In this document: positions 23,497 to 32,290 of the stretch, piece after piece
How positions within the stretch are numbered: position 1 is the first letter of the stretch
Layout: every line of letters starts with the position of its first letter
Assembly (NCBI GenBank): GCA_964528445.1
Contig: CAZGSL010000016.1
Span: forward strand, 1-50,389
Length of the DNA: 50,389 nt
Source of the DNA: JAXHMM01 sp964528445
GTDB lineage: Bacteria > Bacteroidota > Rhodothermia > Balneolales > Balneolaceae
Direction: 5' to 3'
Translations under genes and position numbers: made by a program
The notes under the pieces: generated by a model
Told to the model about the DNA's origin: nothing
Database searches by the model: none
Seen by the model: the letters and a program-made list of their open reading frames with translations, nothing else

Positions 23497-25341
23497 CTAC
23501 TCGACGGTTACGCTCTTGGCCAGGTTCCGCGGCTGGTCCACGTTGCAGCCGCGGTTCACGGCGATGTAGTAGGAGAGCAGCTGCAGCGGTATGGTGGTGA
23601 GCAGCGGAGAGAGGCAGTCTTCCGTTTCCGGTATGGCGCAGCTGAATTCGGCCAGATCAATAACCTCCTTGTTGTCCTCCCCGGTCACCGCGATGATGCG
23701 CCCCTTCCGGGCTTTCACCTCCTCGATGTTGCTGATCATCTTCTCGTTGGTATGCTCGGTGGCGGCGATGACCACGACCGGCATCATCTCATCAATCAAC
23801 GCGATGGGCCCGTGCTTCATCTCGGCCGCCGGATATCCCTCGGCGTGAATGTAGGAGATCTCCTTCAGCTTCAGGGCACCCTCCAGGGCCACCGGGAAGT
23901 TGTAGGTTCTCCCGAGGTAGAGGAAATTGGGGGCGTAGGTAAAGAGATTGGCGATATCCTTCAGCGGACCGCTCTGGTCAAGTATCTCCTCCACTTTTCC
24001 GGGAATGCGGTCCAGTTCCTCGATCAGCCGGTTGGCGTACTCCTCCTCGATACAGTTCTTGGTCTGCCCGATCATGATCGCCATCATGGCCAGTACCGAA
24101 ACCTGCGCTGTGAACGCCTTGGTAGAGGCCACCCCGATTTCGGGTCCGGCATGCGTGTATACGCCCGCGTCGGTCTCCCGCGCGATGGTCGATCCCACCA
24201 CGTTGCACACGCCCAGCACCATCGCCCCGCGGTCTCTCGCCTCCTGCATAGCTGCCAGGGTGTCGGCCGTCTCCCCGCTCTGCGAAATGACCAGCATCAC
24301 GTCGTTTTCATCGACCAGGGGCTCGCGGTAGCGGAATTCGGAGGCGTACTCCACTTCGACCGGGATTTTCGCCAGGTGCTCGAAGAGGTACTCACCCACC
24401 AGTCCGGCGTGCCAGCTCGTGCCGCATGCGGCGATAATCAGCCGGTCGGCGTTCACGATCTGATCGAGCACGTCGGATATCCCGCCCAGCTGGATGGAGT
24501 GATTCTTCACATCCAGGCGCCCCCGCAGGCAGTCGGCTATGGATCGCGGCTGTTCAAAAATCTCCTTGAGCATGAAATGGGGATAGCCGCCCTTCTCGAT
24601 CTCCTCCAGGCTCATGGCCAGCTCGTGTACTTTTTTGGTAAGGGGCACATCCTGTATGGTCTTCACCTCGTAGTCGTCCCTCGTGACGATGGCCATCTCC
24701 CCGTCATCCAGGTAGATCACCTTCTTGGTGTGCTCGACCACCGGAGAGGCGTCCGATGCCACGAACATCTCGCCGTCCCCTATGCCCAGCAGCAGCGGCG
24801 AGCCCTTTCGTGCCACAATGATCCGGTCGGGCTCCTCGATGTTCAGGATGGCCAGCCCGTAGGTGCCAACCACCTGCTGAAGGGCCATCTGAACGGCGTG
24901 CTCAAAGGTGATCTCCTCCCCGTTCCCGTTCTCGTAAATCTCCTCGATGAGCTGGGCGATCACCTCGGTGTCGGTGTCGGTATAAAAATTGCGTCCCTTG
25001 TTCTCCAGCTCCTTCTTCAGGGCCGTGTAATTCTCAATAATGCCGTTGTGAACCAGCGCGATCTTGCCTGATTCGCTGACGTGGGGATGGGAATTCACGT
25101 CGTTGGGAGCGCCGTGCGTGGCCCAGCGGGTATGGCCGATCCCGATGCTGCCGTTCATGGGTTCGGCCTCGAGCATCTTCTTCAGATTCTCCACCTTGCC
25201 CTTGCCCTTCTTGATATGCAGCTCCCCGTTGACCAGGGCCAGTCCGGCAGAGTCGTATCCCCGGTACTCCAGCCGCTCAAGTCCCTTGATTATAACGTCA
25301 CTTGCCTGCTTCTTACCTATGTATCCTACTATTCCACACAT
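23497..25341 (-). CDS. glmS: Glutamine--fructose-6-phosphate aminotransferase (isomerizing)
   Basis: A 614-residue enzyme making glucosamine-6-phosphate from fructose-6-phosphate and glutamine, the first step towards UDP-GlcNAc for peptidoglycan and LPS. The N-terminal class II glutaminase starts MCGIVGYIG with the nucleophile Cys2, and LEYRGYDSAGLAL and GIGHTRWATHGAPN follow. Two SIS isomerase domains follow from about residue 290 (AACGTSWHAGLVGEYLFE, ISQSGETADTLAAMQEA). The C-terminus NLAKSVTVE is the normal GlmS ending. Its divergent neighbour is a GlmU-like nucleotidyltransferase, so both ends of the pathway share one intergenic region. I see no glmS ribozyme-like leader. Confidence 0.96.
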   Translation of the reverse strand: MCGIVGYIGKKQASDVIIKGLERLEYRGYDSAGLALVNGELHIKKGKGKVENLKKMLEAEPMNGSIGIGHTRWATHGAPNDVNSHPHVSESGKIALVHNGIIENYTALKKELENKGRNFYTDTDTEVIAQLIEEIYENGNGEEITFEHAVQMALQQVVGTYGLAILNIEEPDRIIVARKGSPLLLGIGDGEMFVASDASPVVEHTKKVIYLDDGEMAIVTRDDYEVKTIQDVPLTKKVHELAMSLEEIEKGGYPHFMLKEIFEQPRSIADCLRGRLDVKNHSIQLGGISDVLDQIVNADRLIIAACGTSWHAGLVGEYLFEHLAKIPVEVEYASEFRYREPLVDENDVMLVISQSGETADTLAAMQEARDRGAMVLGVCNVVGSTIARETDAGVYTHAGPEIGVASTKAFTAQVSVLAMMAIMIGQTKNCIEEEYANRLIEELDRIPGKVEEILDQSGPLKDIANLFTYAPNFLYLGRTYNFPVALEGALKLKEISYIHAEGYPAAEMKHGPIALIDEMMPVVVIAATEHTNEKMISNIEEVKARKGRIIAVTGEDNKEVIDLAEFSCAIPETEDCLSPLLTTIPLQLLSYYIAVNRGCNVDQPRNLAKSVTVE

Positions 25342-25460
25342 GTATGGTTTTCCCTAAATTCAGTCAATCTGGCCAGGCCGTCCATTTTGTAGCGGCCATC
25401 TAATTTATCATTATCTTAAGACTATTAAAACCAATAATAATCGCTTCTGACCGCGTTATT

Positions 25461-26657
25461 ATGCAAATATGCCTCTTTGAAGACGACCTGTTTTCCAACT
25501 TCCATCCCCTCACCCTGACCCGTCCGGTGGACGACCTCCGCGTCGGTATCCGGACCATCGGCGCCAAGTGGGAGCACGCGCTCGGATCCGAGCGTTCCGC
25601 GCGCATGCTGAGGGACAATCTCAAGGGCGTTTTCTCCGGCGGCACAATTTCGGAATCGGAACCCTGCCGCTGGATCAACTCCCGCTACCTGCCCTCCCCC
25701 TCCCTGGCAAAAGAGATCCGGGAGCTCGAGGCCGGCAGCTGCCTGCGCCGGGAGGGCGAAGTGATTGCCGCCTGCGCAACCGGCGAAGCGTCCGCCGACT
25801 GGCTGGAGAACGGGAACCCCGATTTCGGCGGCATGTTCGTCATCGAAACGTCCGGCGACGAGAGCATACGGAATCTGTGGGATTTATACGCCCTAAACGG
25901 GAAAATGATCCGGGCCGACCTGGAAGCGATGGAGCTGCCCGACAGCAACGGGGCGGGCATCTCCACCAACGCCTTCCTGGAGAAGGCAGAAAACATTCAT
26001 GTAGCGGACGATGCCGTCGTCGAGGCGGGGTGCGTGCTGGACGCGAGCGGGGGACCTATTTACATCGGGCCGGGAGCCCGGGTGATGGCCGGGTCGGTCC
26101 TGCGCGGCCCCGTGGCAGTCTGCCGGGACTCGGTCGTAAAAGCCGGGGCCAAAATATACGGGGATACCACCATAGGGCCCGTCTGCAAGGTAGGCGGGGA
26201 GATCAACAACTGCATTTTCCACTCCTATACCAACAAAGCGCACGACGGCTTTGCCGGGAACTCCCTCTTCGGACAGTGGGTCAACATCGGGGCCGACACC
26301 AACACCTCCAACCTGAAGAACAACTACAGCACCGTTCGCATAACCGACTGGAAGAGCCGCGAGGAGATCGAAACCGGCCAGCAGTTCCTGGGGGCGATTG
26401 TGGCTGACCACACCAAGACGGCCATCAATACCCAGCTGAACACCGGTACGGTCTGCGGGGTTTGCTGCAACATCTTTTCGGCCGATTTTCCCCCGAAATT
26501 CCTTCCCTCCTTCAGCTGGGTGGGATCCAATGTTATCCAGCCCTACCGCCTCGACCGGGCTTTCGAAGCGATGGAGACTATGATGGCGCGCCGAGACGTG
26601 GAATTGTCAGACGCCTACCGCAAGATGATGCGCACCATTCACCGGGAGGAACACTGA
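25461..26657 (+). CDS. GlmU-like sugar nucleotidyltransferase/acyltransferase
   Basis: A 398-residue protein. The N-terminal block MQICLFEDDLFSNFHPLTLTRPV, then DDLRVGIRTI, matches the alternative GlmU-like family (TIGR03991) common in Bacteroidota and relatives, in which 'F-P-tltRPv-dlr-Gi-ti-eKW' opens the protein. The C-terminal half is a left-handed beta-helix hexapeptide domain (IYIGPGARVMAGSVLRGPVA, KIYGDTTIGPVCKVGGEINN, and further imperfect repeats). Members are thought to make UDP-GlcNAc or a related nucleotide sugar, but the exact substrate is unproven. It is divergent from glmS, which supports a role in amino-sugar activation. Confidence 0.85.
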   Translation: MQICLFEDDLFSNFHPLTLTRPVDDLRVGIRTIGAKWEHALGSERSARMLRDNLKGVFSGGTISESEPCRWINSRYLPSPSLAKEIRELEAGSCLRREGEVIAACATGEASADWLENGNPDFGGMFVIETSGDESIRNLWDLYALNGKMIRADLEAMELPDSNGAGISTNAFLEKAENIHVADDAVVEAGCVLDASGGPIYIGPGARVMAGSVLRGPVAVCRDSVVKAGAKIYGDTTIGPVCKVGGEINNCIFHSYTNKAHDGFAGNSLFGQWVNIGADTNTSNLKNNYSTVRITDWKSREEIETGQQFLGAIVADHTKTAINTQLNTGTVCGVCCNIFSADFPPKFLPSFSWVGSNVIQPYRLDRAFEAMETMMARRDVELSDAYRKMMRTIHREEH

Positions 26658-26751
26658 CCGGTCGAACGTCCCAAATACCAGCGGCGCTCATCCGAACATC
26701 CCGATAGCTGCCCAACGGCATCGATTCACAGCCGGCAGACCGAAAGGCGTT

Positions 26752-28218
26752 TCAACCTCCCGCCCAGGCCGGCAGCACATCAAGCTCCACGCCGAAAAAC
26801 AGGCCCAGCAGGGTAAACGAAAAGAGCGTGATCACAAGGATCATGATCACGTTCAGCCACAGTCCCGCACGACTCATTTCGGGGATCGATATCCGCTCGC
26901 TGCCGTAGACGATCGCGTTGGGCGGAGTGGCCACCGGCAGCATGAACGCGCAGCTGGCCGCCAGGGCCGCCGGCACCACAAGCAGCAGAGGATTCTGTCC
27001 AATGCCCACCGCCACCGAACCCATGATAGGCAGAAAGGCGGCGGTCGTGGCCGTATTGCTGGTCAGCTCCGTGAGGAAAACAATCGTGATCACCACGCCC
27101 CCCACCATGATCAGCAGCGGCCAGGCATCCAGCACCTGCACTCCCCGGCCGATCCACTCCGCCAGCCCGGTCTGGGAGATCGCCGCCGCCAGACTGAGTC
27201 CACCGCCGAACAGGATCAGCACGCCCCAGGGAACCTGGGCTGTGTCCTCCCAGCGCAGTACCGGCTGTTTTTCGTCGGTTCCCGCCGGCAGGATGAACAG
27301 CAGCACCGCCGACCCCATGGCGATCCCGGCGTCCGACAGTCCCGGTACCACCTCGTTCAGCAGGGGACGGAAGATCCAGAGAAGGGCGGTGCCGGCGAAT
27401 ACCACCGCGACCCGGAACTCCGCCGCTCCCATGCGGCCCAGTTCGTCCAGTCGATCACGGATGAGATCCGAGCCGCCGGGCAGTTTCTCCAGTCGCACGG
27501 GGTAGACAACCCGGGTCAGCAGGTAATAGACCACGGGAAGACCGACCGCCACCAGCGGCAGGCCGACACACATCCACTGGGCGAACCCGATCTCCACCCC
27601 GTAGTTCTCCAGCATGTACCCAGCCAGAAGGGCGTTGGGGGGCGTGCCAATGATCGTCCCCATTCCCCCGATGTTGCACCCGTAGGCAATGGTCAGCAGG
27701 AGCACCAGCTCAAAATTGCGGTGATCGTGATCCGGGGGAAACTGCCGGTCGGCCAGCTTCAGCACCGAAAGGGCAATGGGGAGCATCATCAGGGCGGTGG
27801 CCGTATTGCTGACCCACATGCTCAGGAAAGCCGAGGCGATCATGAACCCGATGATGATGGAGGTGGGCTTCACACCCACCCAGCGGACGATGGTGAGGGC
27901 GATGCGTTTGTGGAGATCCCACTTCTGCATCGCCACCGCGATCACGAAACCGCCCAGAAAGAGAAAAATAAGCGGGTTGGCGTAGGGAGAGGCGGCGTCC
28001 TCGATGGAAACAACCTCCATCAGGGGAAAGGCAACCACCGGCACCAGGGCGGTGACCGGGATGGGCAGGGCCTCCGTAATCCACCAAACGGCCATGAGCA
28101 TCCCCACGGCCGCGGTCTCCCATCCCGCCCGGGAGAGTCCGTCGGGAGCCGGCATCCAGACCATCAGCAGAAAGAGCGCGAGCCCTCCCGCCAGCCCCAA
28201 TTTGTCGCGTAGGTCCAT
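26752..28218 (-). CDS. DASS (SLC13) family sodium/anion symporter
   Basis: A 488-residue polytopic membrane transporter. Both SNT motifs of the divalent anion:Na+ symporter family are present: MWVSNTATALMMLPIALSV in the first repeat and LTSNTATTAAFLPIMGSVA in the second. The family fingerprint near the C-terminus reads FMLPVATPPNAIVYGS. The N-terminal WWITEALPIPVTALVPVV block is also typical. Substrates of the family include C4-dicarboxylates, citrate and sulfate. The sequence does not decide which, although the sulfur transport genes about 2 kb away make sulfate a possibility. The gene is monocistronic and divergent from tRNA-Leu. Confidence 0.9.
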   Translation of the reverse strand: MDLRDKLGLAGGLALFLLMVWMPAPDGLSRAGWETAAVGMLMAVWWITEALPIPVTALVPVVAFPLMEVVSIEDAASPYANPLIFLFLGGFVIAVAMQKWDLHKRIALTIVRWVGVKPTSIIIGFMIASAFLSMWVSNTATALMMLPIALSVLKLADRQFPPDHDHRNFELVLLLTIAYGCNIGGMGTIIGTPPNALLAGYMLENYGVEIGFAQWMCVGLPLVAVGLPVVYYLLTRVVYPVRLEKLPGGSDLIRDRLDELGRMGAAEFRVAVVFAGTALLWIFRPLLNEVVPGLSDAGIAMGSAVLLFILPAGTDEKQPVLRWEDTAQVPWGVLILFGGGLSLAAAISQTGLAEWIGRGVQVLDAWPLLIMVGGVVITIVFLTELTSNTATTAAFLPIMGSVAVGIGQNPLLLVVPAALAASCAFMLPVATPPNAIVYGSERISIPEMSRAGLWLNVIMILVITLFSFTLLGLFFGVELDVLPAWAGG

Positions 28219-28320
28219 AATATCTCCGCCGAAAATGCTATCAGGTAACGGATGGGGAGAAAATAGTAGAAAAGGGAAAAAAACCTAAAAAGGAGATTTC
28301 AAATTAGGCGCATAAACCGC

Positions 28321-28328
28321 TATATTTG
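28321..28328 (+). promoter_or_regulatory. TAnnTTTG -7 box upstream of tRNA-Leu
   Basis: TATATTTG exactly matches the TAnnTTTG -7 element of Bacteroidota-type sigma-A promoters. It lies 49 bp upstream of the tRNA. No clean TTTG -33 box is seen. Confidence 0.45.
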
Positions 28329-28336
28329 GAATTCTG

Positions 28337-28358
28337 AAACGGGCGGCGGCGCCCGTTT
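28337..28358 (+). terminator. Hairpin with T-rich tail just upstream of tRNA-Leu
   Basis: A 9 bp stem AAACGGGCG/CGCCCGTTT with a 4-base loop, followed by TGTTTG. It lies between the putative -7 box and the tRNA 5' end. It may terminate stray transcription, act as a tRNA leader processing signal, or protect against read-through. Its role is not clear. Confidence 0.4.
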
Positions 28359-28376
28359 TGTTTGACATAATGCCAT

Positions 28377-28461
28377 GCCCAAGTGGCGGAATTGGTAGAC
28401 GCGCATGCTTCAGGAGCATGTGAGCTTAATGCTCGTGGAGGTTCGAGTCCTCTCTTGGGCA
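28377..28461 (+). tRNA. tRNA-Leu (anticodon CAG)
   Basis: An 85-nt class II tRNA. The acceptor stem GCCCAAG (28377-28383) pairs with CTTGGGC (28454-28460). The D arm contains the conserved GGTAGA, and the anticodon stem CATGC/GCATG encloses TTCAGGA with the anticodon CAG at 28411-28413. The long variable arm GAGC-TTAAT-GCTC is diagnostic for leucine or serine, and the T loop reads GTTCGAGTCC. The discriminator base is A, as required for leucine. CCA is not encoded. It decodes CUG, a frequent codon in this GC-rich genome. Confidence 0.97.
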
Positions 28462-28467
28462 CTCAAG

Positions 28468-28499
28468 GCCCTGTAAGTCATTGGCTTGCAGGGCTTTTT
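28468..28499 (+). terminator. Intrinsic terminator of tRNA-Leu
   Basis: GCCCTGTAAG (28468-28477) pairs with CTTGCAGGGC (28485-28494), with one G-U pair, around a 7-base loop and is followed by TTTTT. It starts 7 bp past the tRNA. Confidence 0.88.
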
Positions 28500-28593
28500 A
28501 GTATCGCCTTGTCCCGGCTCAGACCGCTGCGACCTGCCTGAAACAGATTTCATTTCGCCCCTCTTTGGCCATTTATCGGGCTGCCACCATTTT

Positions 28594-29358
28594 CTACCAG
28601 AAAAACAGTATAGCCGCCAGGCTGTTTTGAAATATCATGGTGGCAATGAGCATGATAACGTAGCCTACAAGCACGGAAAAGAGGATTCGCGACCATCCCT
28701 TCCAGCCCGACCCCCCGAAATTGCGATAGTACACCCACATGATATAGGCAGAAAATAATGGGATAAAGATCCACCCGACCAAAGCGTAGTTTTCTGTTAA
28801 CGCTGCGATAGGCATGGAAAGCAGGGAGAAGGTAGCCACTTGAGCCCCGCCGTAGAGATTGAGGATGAAATGACGGGCGTAACTGGACCCATCCTTTTTG
28901 AAAAAAAGATAACTGGACAACGCGTAGGTAGGCGACATAAGAAAGATATAGGTAAGGGCCAGGTACTTGGTGGTCATCAGCACACCGATGCGCATAACAA
29001 TTTCCATGTAGTTCAGAAAGGATTCAGGAAGCGATTCCATCCCTTCCATGGAGGATGAATCCAGGGTCGAACGGAAGACCTCTCCGTAATCGAACAGCGA
29101 CGCGAGCAGCGTGACGACCGATCCCACAAAAAGGGTGTACCGGAAGGGATTCATGAAGCGAGACCCCCTACCGAAGTAATCCTTGACGACCAATTCCGGC
29201 CGTTTAAACAGAGCGATCCAAGTACCCGGCACCCCGCGGTCCAGGTTGTAGAGTTCCTGCAGAAATTCCGAGGTGAACTCTCGCAGTCCCGGTTCAGAAG
29301 TCCCCTGTTCTACCTTCTGATCGGTGGCGGTCCCGTCATCCGCTCCTTCTTCTCCCAT
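28594..29358 (-). CDS. DUF3667 family membrane protein
   Basis: A 254-residue inner-membrane protein. The cytoplasmic N-terminus ends in LQELYNLDRGVPGTWIALFKRP, and VVKDYFGRGSRFMNPFRYTL is the DUF3667 hallmark (R-fm-PfrYl). About five hydrophobic segments follow, the last being IMLIATMIFQNSLAAILFF. The function of the family is unknown. The next gene on the minus strand is a clear paralogue, so the pair arose by tandem duplication. The gap of 102 bp between them has no other gene. Its stop codon is convergent with, and about 95 bp from, the tRNA-Leu terminator. Confidence 0.82.
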   Translation of the reverse strand: MGEEGADDGTATDQKVEQGTSEPGLREFTSEFLQELYNLDRGVPGTWIALFKRPELVVKDYFGRGSRFMNPFRYTLFVGSVVTLLASLFDYGEVFRSTLDSSSMEGMESLPESFLNYMEIVMRIGVLMTTKYLALTYIFLMSPTYALSSYLFFKKDGSSYARHFILNLYGGAQVATFSLLSMPIAALTENYALVGWIFIPLFSAYIMWVYYRNFGGSGWKGWSRILFSVLVGYVIMLIATMIFQNSLAAILFFW

Positions 29359-29460
29359 GACCCGAATGAATTATTGATCCCACTCCAGCTATGAAAGTAT
29401 AAAAACTTTAAAATAAATAAGGACTCGGCAGGCCCAAGTCAATAATGGTCGGCCTGTTTC

Positions 29461-30216
29461 CTAGAATACATAGAGCCGAATCGCCGTGACGATAACCATG
29501 GCCAGCAGAGTTAGGATCAAGTTGGGAATGAGGGCCAGCAGGTAGACAAGTACCACTTTGATGTAATCCCCCGCTCCCTCCAGGGATAAATAGTCCCGGC
29601 TCATCCAGGCCAGGTAGAGGATTGCGGCGGGAATGGTTATGTATCCGGAATTGACCATGTTTTCCATCTGCATCTGCATCGGGGCGAAGAGCAGGTTCAA
29701 GCTTCCCAGCTGGGCATAGAAATAGAGGCTGAAAACAAAATGCTGGCTGAAGTAGGGTTTTGCACCGCGGAAGAGGGCGAAGGAAACAAGCGCCAGGCAG
29801 GGAGCCGACAGCAGGATATAGGCCACACCCAGGTACTGGCTGGTCATCAGCCAGCCCGTGTTCATCAGGGTCTCGTAGAAGGTGCGCATCTCCGCCGGCA
29901 GCGACTCCAGCAGCTGCTGGTAGCTCACATCCCCGGCACTGGCCTCGATGATGCGCATATAGTACGCCTCGAAGTCGATGGCAAGGGAGAGGATGAGGGT
30001 AACCACCGTCGTAACAAAAATGACATAGCGGAAGGGATTCATGTAGTTGTCGGACGGGCCGAAGTAATCGCTCACCACCTGTCCCGGCCTCGCGAAAAGA
30101 TCCCAGTAGGTGCCCGGCACACCGCGGTCGAGGTTGACCAGCTCACTCATCATCTCGCCCACAAAGGCGGCAAACCCAACTCTCTCATCCCGATCTTTTG
30201 ACGATTGTTCGGCCAT
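29461..30216 (-). CDS. DUF3667 family membrane protein, paralogue
   Basis: A 251-residue protein with the same order of blocks as its downstream neighbour: ELVNLDRGVPGTYWDLFARP, then VVSDYFGPSDNYMNPFRYVI, then about five membrane helices ending VVTAIRLYVF. The shared LDRGVPGT and MNPFRY motifs make common origin certain, but the middle parts have diverged strongly. The function is unknown. It is probably transcribed before 28594-29358 in the same operon. Confidence 0.82.
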   Translation of the reverse strand: MAEQSSKDRDERVGFAAFVGEMMSELVNLDRGVPGTYWDLFARPGQVVSDYFGPSDNYMNPFRYVIFVTTVVTLILSLAIDFEAYYMRIIEASAGDVSYQQLLESLPAEMRTFYETLMNTGWLMTSQYLGVAYILLSAPCLALVSFALFRGAKPYFSQHFVFSLYFYAQLGSLNLLFAPMQMQMENMVNSGYITIPAAILYLAWMSRDYLSLEGAGDYIKVVLVYLLALIPNLILTLLAMVIVTAIRLYVF

Positions 30217-30300
30217 CCGTGCGGGCTCCGGTAGATTCGCTTTGGGCTTACCGTTCGGCCGACAGTATAAAAAAATTATTTAGGAAATTATTCTGCCGCC

Positions 30301-31059
30301 TTACACATATTGGTATATGATATAGGCGCCCATCACGATAAGAAACACGGCAAAGCCCTTCTTTAGTTTTTCGTTGGAAATCTTTTCACCGATGGTTTTG
30401 CCCACAAGACTGCCCGCCCCGCCGATCAGGCTGAAGACCAGGATCAGGTTCCAGTCCATGGCCAGCCCGAGGTTCTCCATTACCTCGATATACTTGAAAA
30501 ATCCGCTGAGACTTTTCAGGGCGATAATCACCAGGCTGGTTCCCACCGCCAGGTGCATCGGAAGCCCCCCGAGCAGGACCAGGGCCGGCACGATCAGGAA
30601 CCCCCCGCCCACTCCCACCAGTCCGGTGAGAACGCCCACAGCCGCGCCTTCCAGGGCGATCTTCCACCAGTCGTGCCGGATCTTCCCTCCGCCCGCCCTC
30701 TCCATCTCCTTTTTGTCGAGAAACATCATGACAGCCGCCGTGACCATCACGGCGGCGAAAAGCAGAAGCTGAAACGTGCCGGAGACAAACTCCGCGATGG
30801 CCGCGCCCCCGTAGGTCCCTCCCATGGCGGGAAGGCCGAAGAGAATGACGCTGCGCCAGTGCACCTGCTTCTTGAATGCGTAGGGAACGAATCCGGCGAA
30901 ACTGATGGCGCCGACGATACCCATTGATTCGGCAATGGCTACCTTCTCCTGCTCTCCCACCAGATAGATAAGGACGGGTACGGTCAGAATGGAACCGCCG
31001 GAGCCCAGAAGTCCGAGGGACAAACCGACCATCAAAGCCCCGATCCATGCCAGTATCAT
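30301..31059 (-). CDS. Sulfite exporter TauE/SafE family protein
   Basis: A 252-residue permease with eight or so membrane helices. The first repeat contains LSLGLLGSGGSILTVPVLIYL and the second TGLVGVGGGFLIVPALVLLG, the paired G-GGG-l-VP blocks of TauE/SafE. This family moves sulfite, sulfoacetate or thiosulfate-type anions across the inner membrane, usually outward. It is the last gene of a three-gene minus-strand group with two YeeE/YedE half-proteins. A GAGGAG ribosome-binding site lies 3 bases before the ATG at 31059, rare in this window. Confidence 0.88.
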   Translation of the reverse strand: MILAWIGALMVGLSLGLLGSGGSILTVPVLIYLVGEQEKVAIAESMGIVGAISFAGFVPYAFKKQVHWRSVILFGLPAMGGTYGGAAIAEFVSGTFQLLLFAAVMVTAAVMMFLDKKEMERAGGGKIRHDWWKIALEGAAVGVLTGLVGVGGGFLIVPALVLLGGLPMHLAVGTSLVIIALKSLSGFFKYIEVMENLGLAMDWNLILVFSLIGGAGSLVGKTIGEKISNEKLKKGFAVFLIVMGAYIIYQYV

Positions 31060-31112
31060 ATTCTCCTCACATTATCCGGCCAGATTGCCGGTTACCGTTT
31101 CCAAAAGGGATT

Positions 31113-31568
31113 CTAATGAGGAAGCCGGGACCGCAGCAGTCCGTATACCCAGGTCCCCAGCAGGGCACTTCCCAACGGGATCAAGATGATTTCGTAGCCG
31201 GCACCGACCAAGGTGAACAGCGGACCGGGACAGGCGCCGGTCAGCGCCCAGCCGAATCCAAACAGCGTACCCCCCGCCAGGTATCGCGTCACCTGGGTGC
31301 TGTCCTTGGAAGGAATGGAGATGGCGTTGCCCTCCAGGTCTCTCACATTGAATTTCTTGATCAACCGTATGGAAATCATGGCCGTCAGCACGCCCAGCCC
31401 CAGAATTCCGTACATGTGTATATCGTCGAAACGAAACATCTCCTGTATGCGAAACCAGGAAAGCACCTCCGACTTGACCAGGATGAAGCCGAACAGGATT
31501 CCGGCCGCAAGGTATTTCAGGTACTTTCCAGCATTTTTTTTCATAGCCTGAATGTCTTCCGATGCCAT
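31113..31568 (-). CDS. YeeE/YedE family protein, short type (DUF6691-like)
   Basis: A 151-residue membrane protein with four helices, half the size of full-length YeeE. The signature GTLFGFGWALTGACPGPLFT carries the conserved cysteine believed to pass thiosulfate or other sulfur species in YeeE. Its start codon lies 1 bp after the stop codon of the second half-protein, which indicates translational coupling and a two-subunit channel. An internal ATG (MKKNAGKYL) nine codons in is an alternative start. Confidence 0.86.
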   Translation of the reverse strand: MASEDIQAMKKNAGKYLKYLAAGILFGFILVKSEVLSWFRIQEMFRFDDIHMYGILGLGVLTAMISIRLIKKFNVRDLEGNAISIPSKDSTQVTRYLAGGTLFGFGWALTGACPGPLFTLVGAGYEIILIPLGSALLGTWVYGLLRSRLPH

Positions 31569-31569
31569 C

Positions 31570-32136
31570 TTAAAAGATTATGGGAAAGAGGAGATGCGTA
31601 ACGAAAAGTCCGCCGGCAAAAAATCCTATTACCGCCAGCAGTGAGGCCGGCTGCAGGTCCGCAAGTCCGCTGATGCCGTGCCCCGAGGTGCACCCGCCGG
31701 AGTAGCGCGCCCCGAAACCAACCAGAAATCCTCCCACGACCATAGCGAGGATCCCGGAGAGGCTCGTCAGGTTTCCCCAGTTGAAGAGATCGTCCGGGAA
31801 AAAGCCGGTAAAGTCGTGTATCCCCAGCGCCTGCAACTCCGCCATGGTCTGCCGTGAGAGATCAACGGGCTCGGGATTGGCAAGAAGCCATCCGCCCAGG
31901 AAGCCGCCCAGTACGGCGCCGGCGATGAATACCAGGTTCCAGGAACCTTCGCTTTTCCAATCGTAGCGGAAGAAATCGATCTTTCCCGGCATGCAAGCCG
32001 CGCAGGTGTGGCGAAGGTTGGATGAAACTCCGAATTTCTTGCCTCCCAGCAAAAGCAGTACAGGTACGACCAGTCCGATAAGAGGGCCGGCCACATACCA
32101 GGGCCACGGTTCCCACAATAGTTCCAACATTTCCAT
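31570..32136 (-). CDS. YeeE/YedE family sulfur transporter subunit
   Basis: About 188 residues with five or so membrane helices. The family motif GFGARYSGGCTSGHGISGL contains the conserved cysteine of the thiosulfate path. An additional HTCAACMPGK motif with a CxxC pair lies between helices one and two. I use the ATG at 32136; a TTG at 32142 is also open. It is the first gene of the YeeE-YeeE-TauE operon, a set usually linked to thiosulfate or persulfide handling. The rhodanese/metallo-beta-lactamase persulfide dioxygenase that often joins this set is absent here. The operon is divergent from a GntR regulator. Confidence 0.87.
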   Translation of the reverse strand: MEMLELLWEPWPWYVAGPLIGLVVPVLLLLGGKKFGVSSNLRHTCAACMPGKIDFFRYDWKSEGSWNLVFIAGAVLGGFLGGWLLANPEPVDLSRQTMAELQALGIHDFTGFFPDDLFNWGNLTSLSGILAMVVGGFLVGFGARYSGGCTSGHGISGLADLQPASLLAVIGFFAGGLFVTHLLFPIIF

Positions 32137-32208
32137 GATCAAGGATTGGTTTTCTTACCTGATTTTTTCAGTGAATCAAGGTAACGCAATTGGCCCAACT
32201 TATCAATA

Positions 32209-32222
32209 CTTGTTAATACAAG
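32209..32222. promoter_or_regulatory. Palindromic operator candidate for GntR
   Basis: A perfect inverted repeat CTTGT-TAAT-ACAAG lies in the 154 bp between the divergent sulfur operon and the GntR gene. Size and spacing suit a GntR dimer. It overlaps the -33 zone (TTG at 32210) of a promoter candidate with TATATTGA at 32233-32240, so the regulator may repress itself and perhaps the sulfur genes. Confidence 0.5.
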
Positions 32223-32290
32223 ATGTCCGTTTTATATTGACATCCATGCAGTCGGCGTTTAACCTTCATCCATAAACGGCCAGGAGATTC

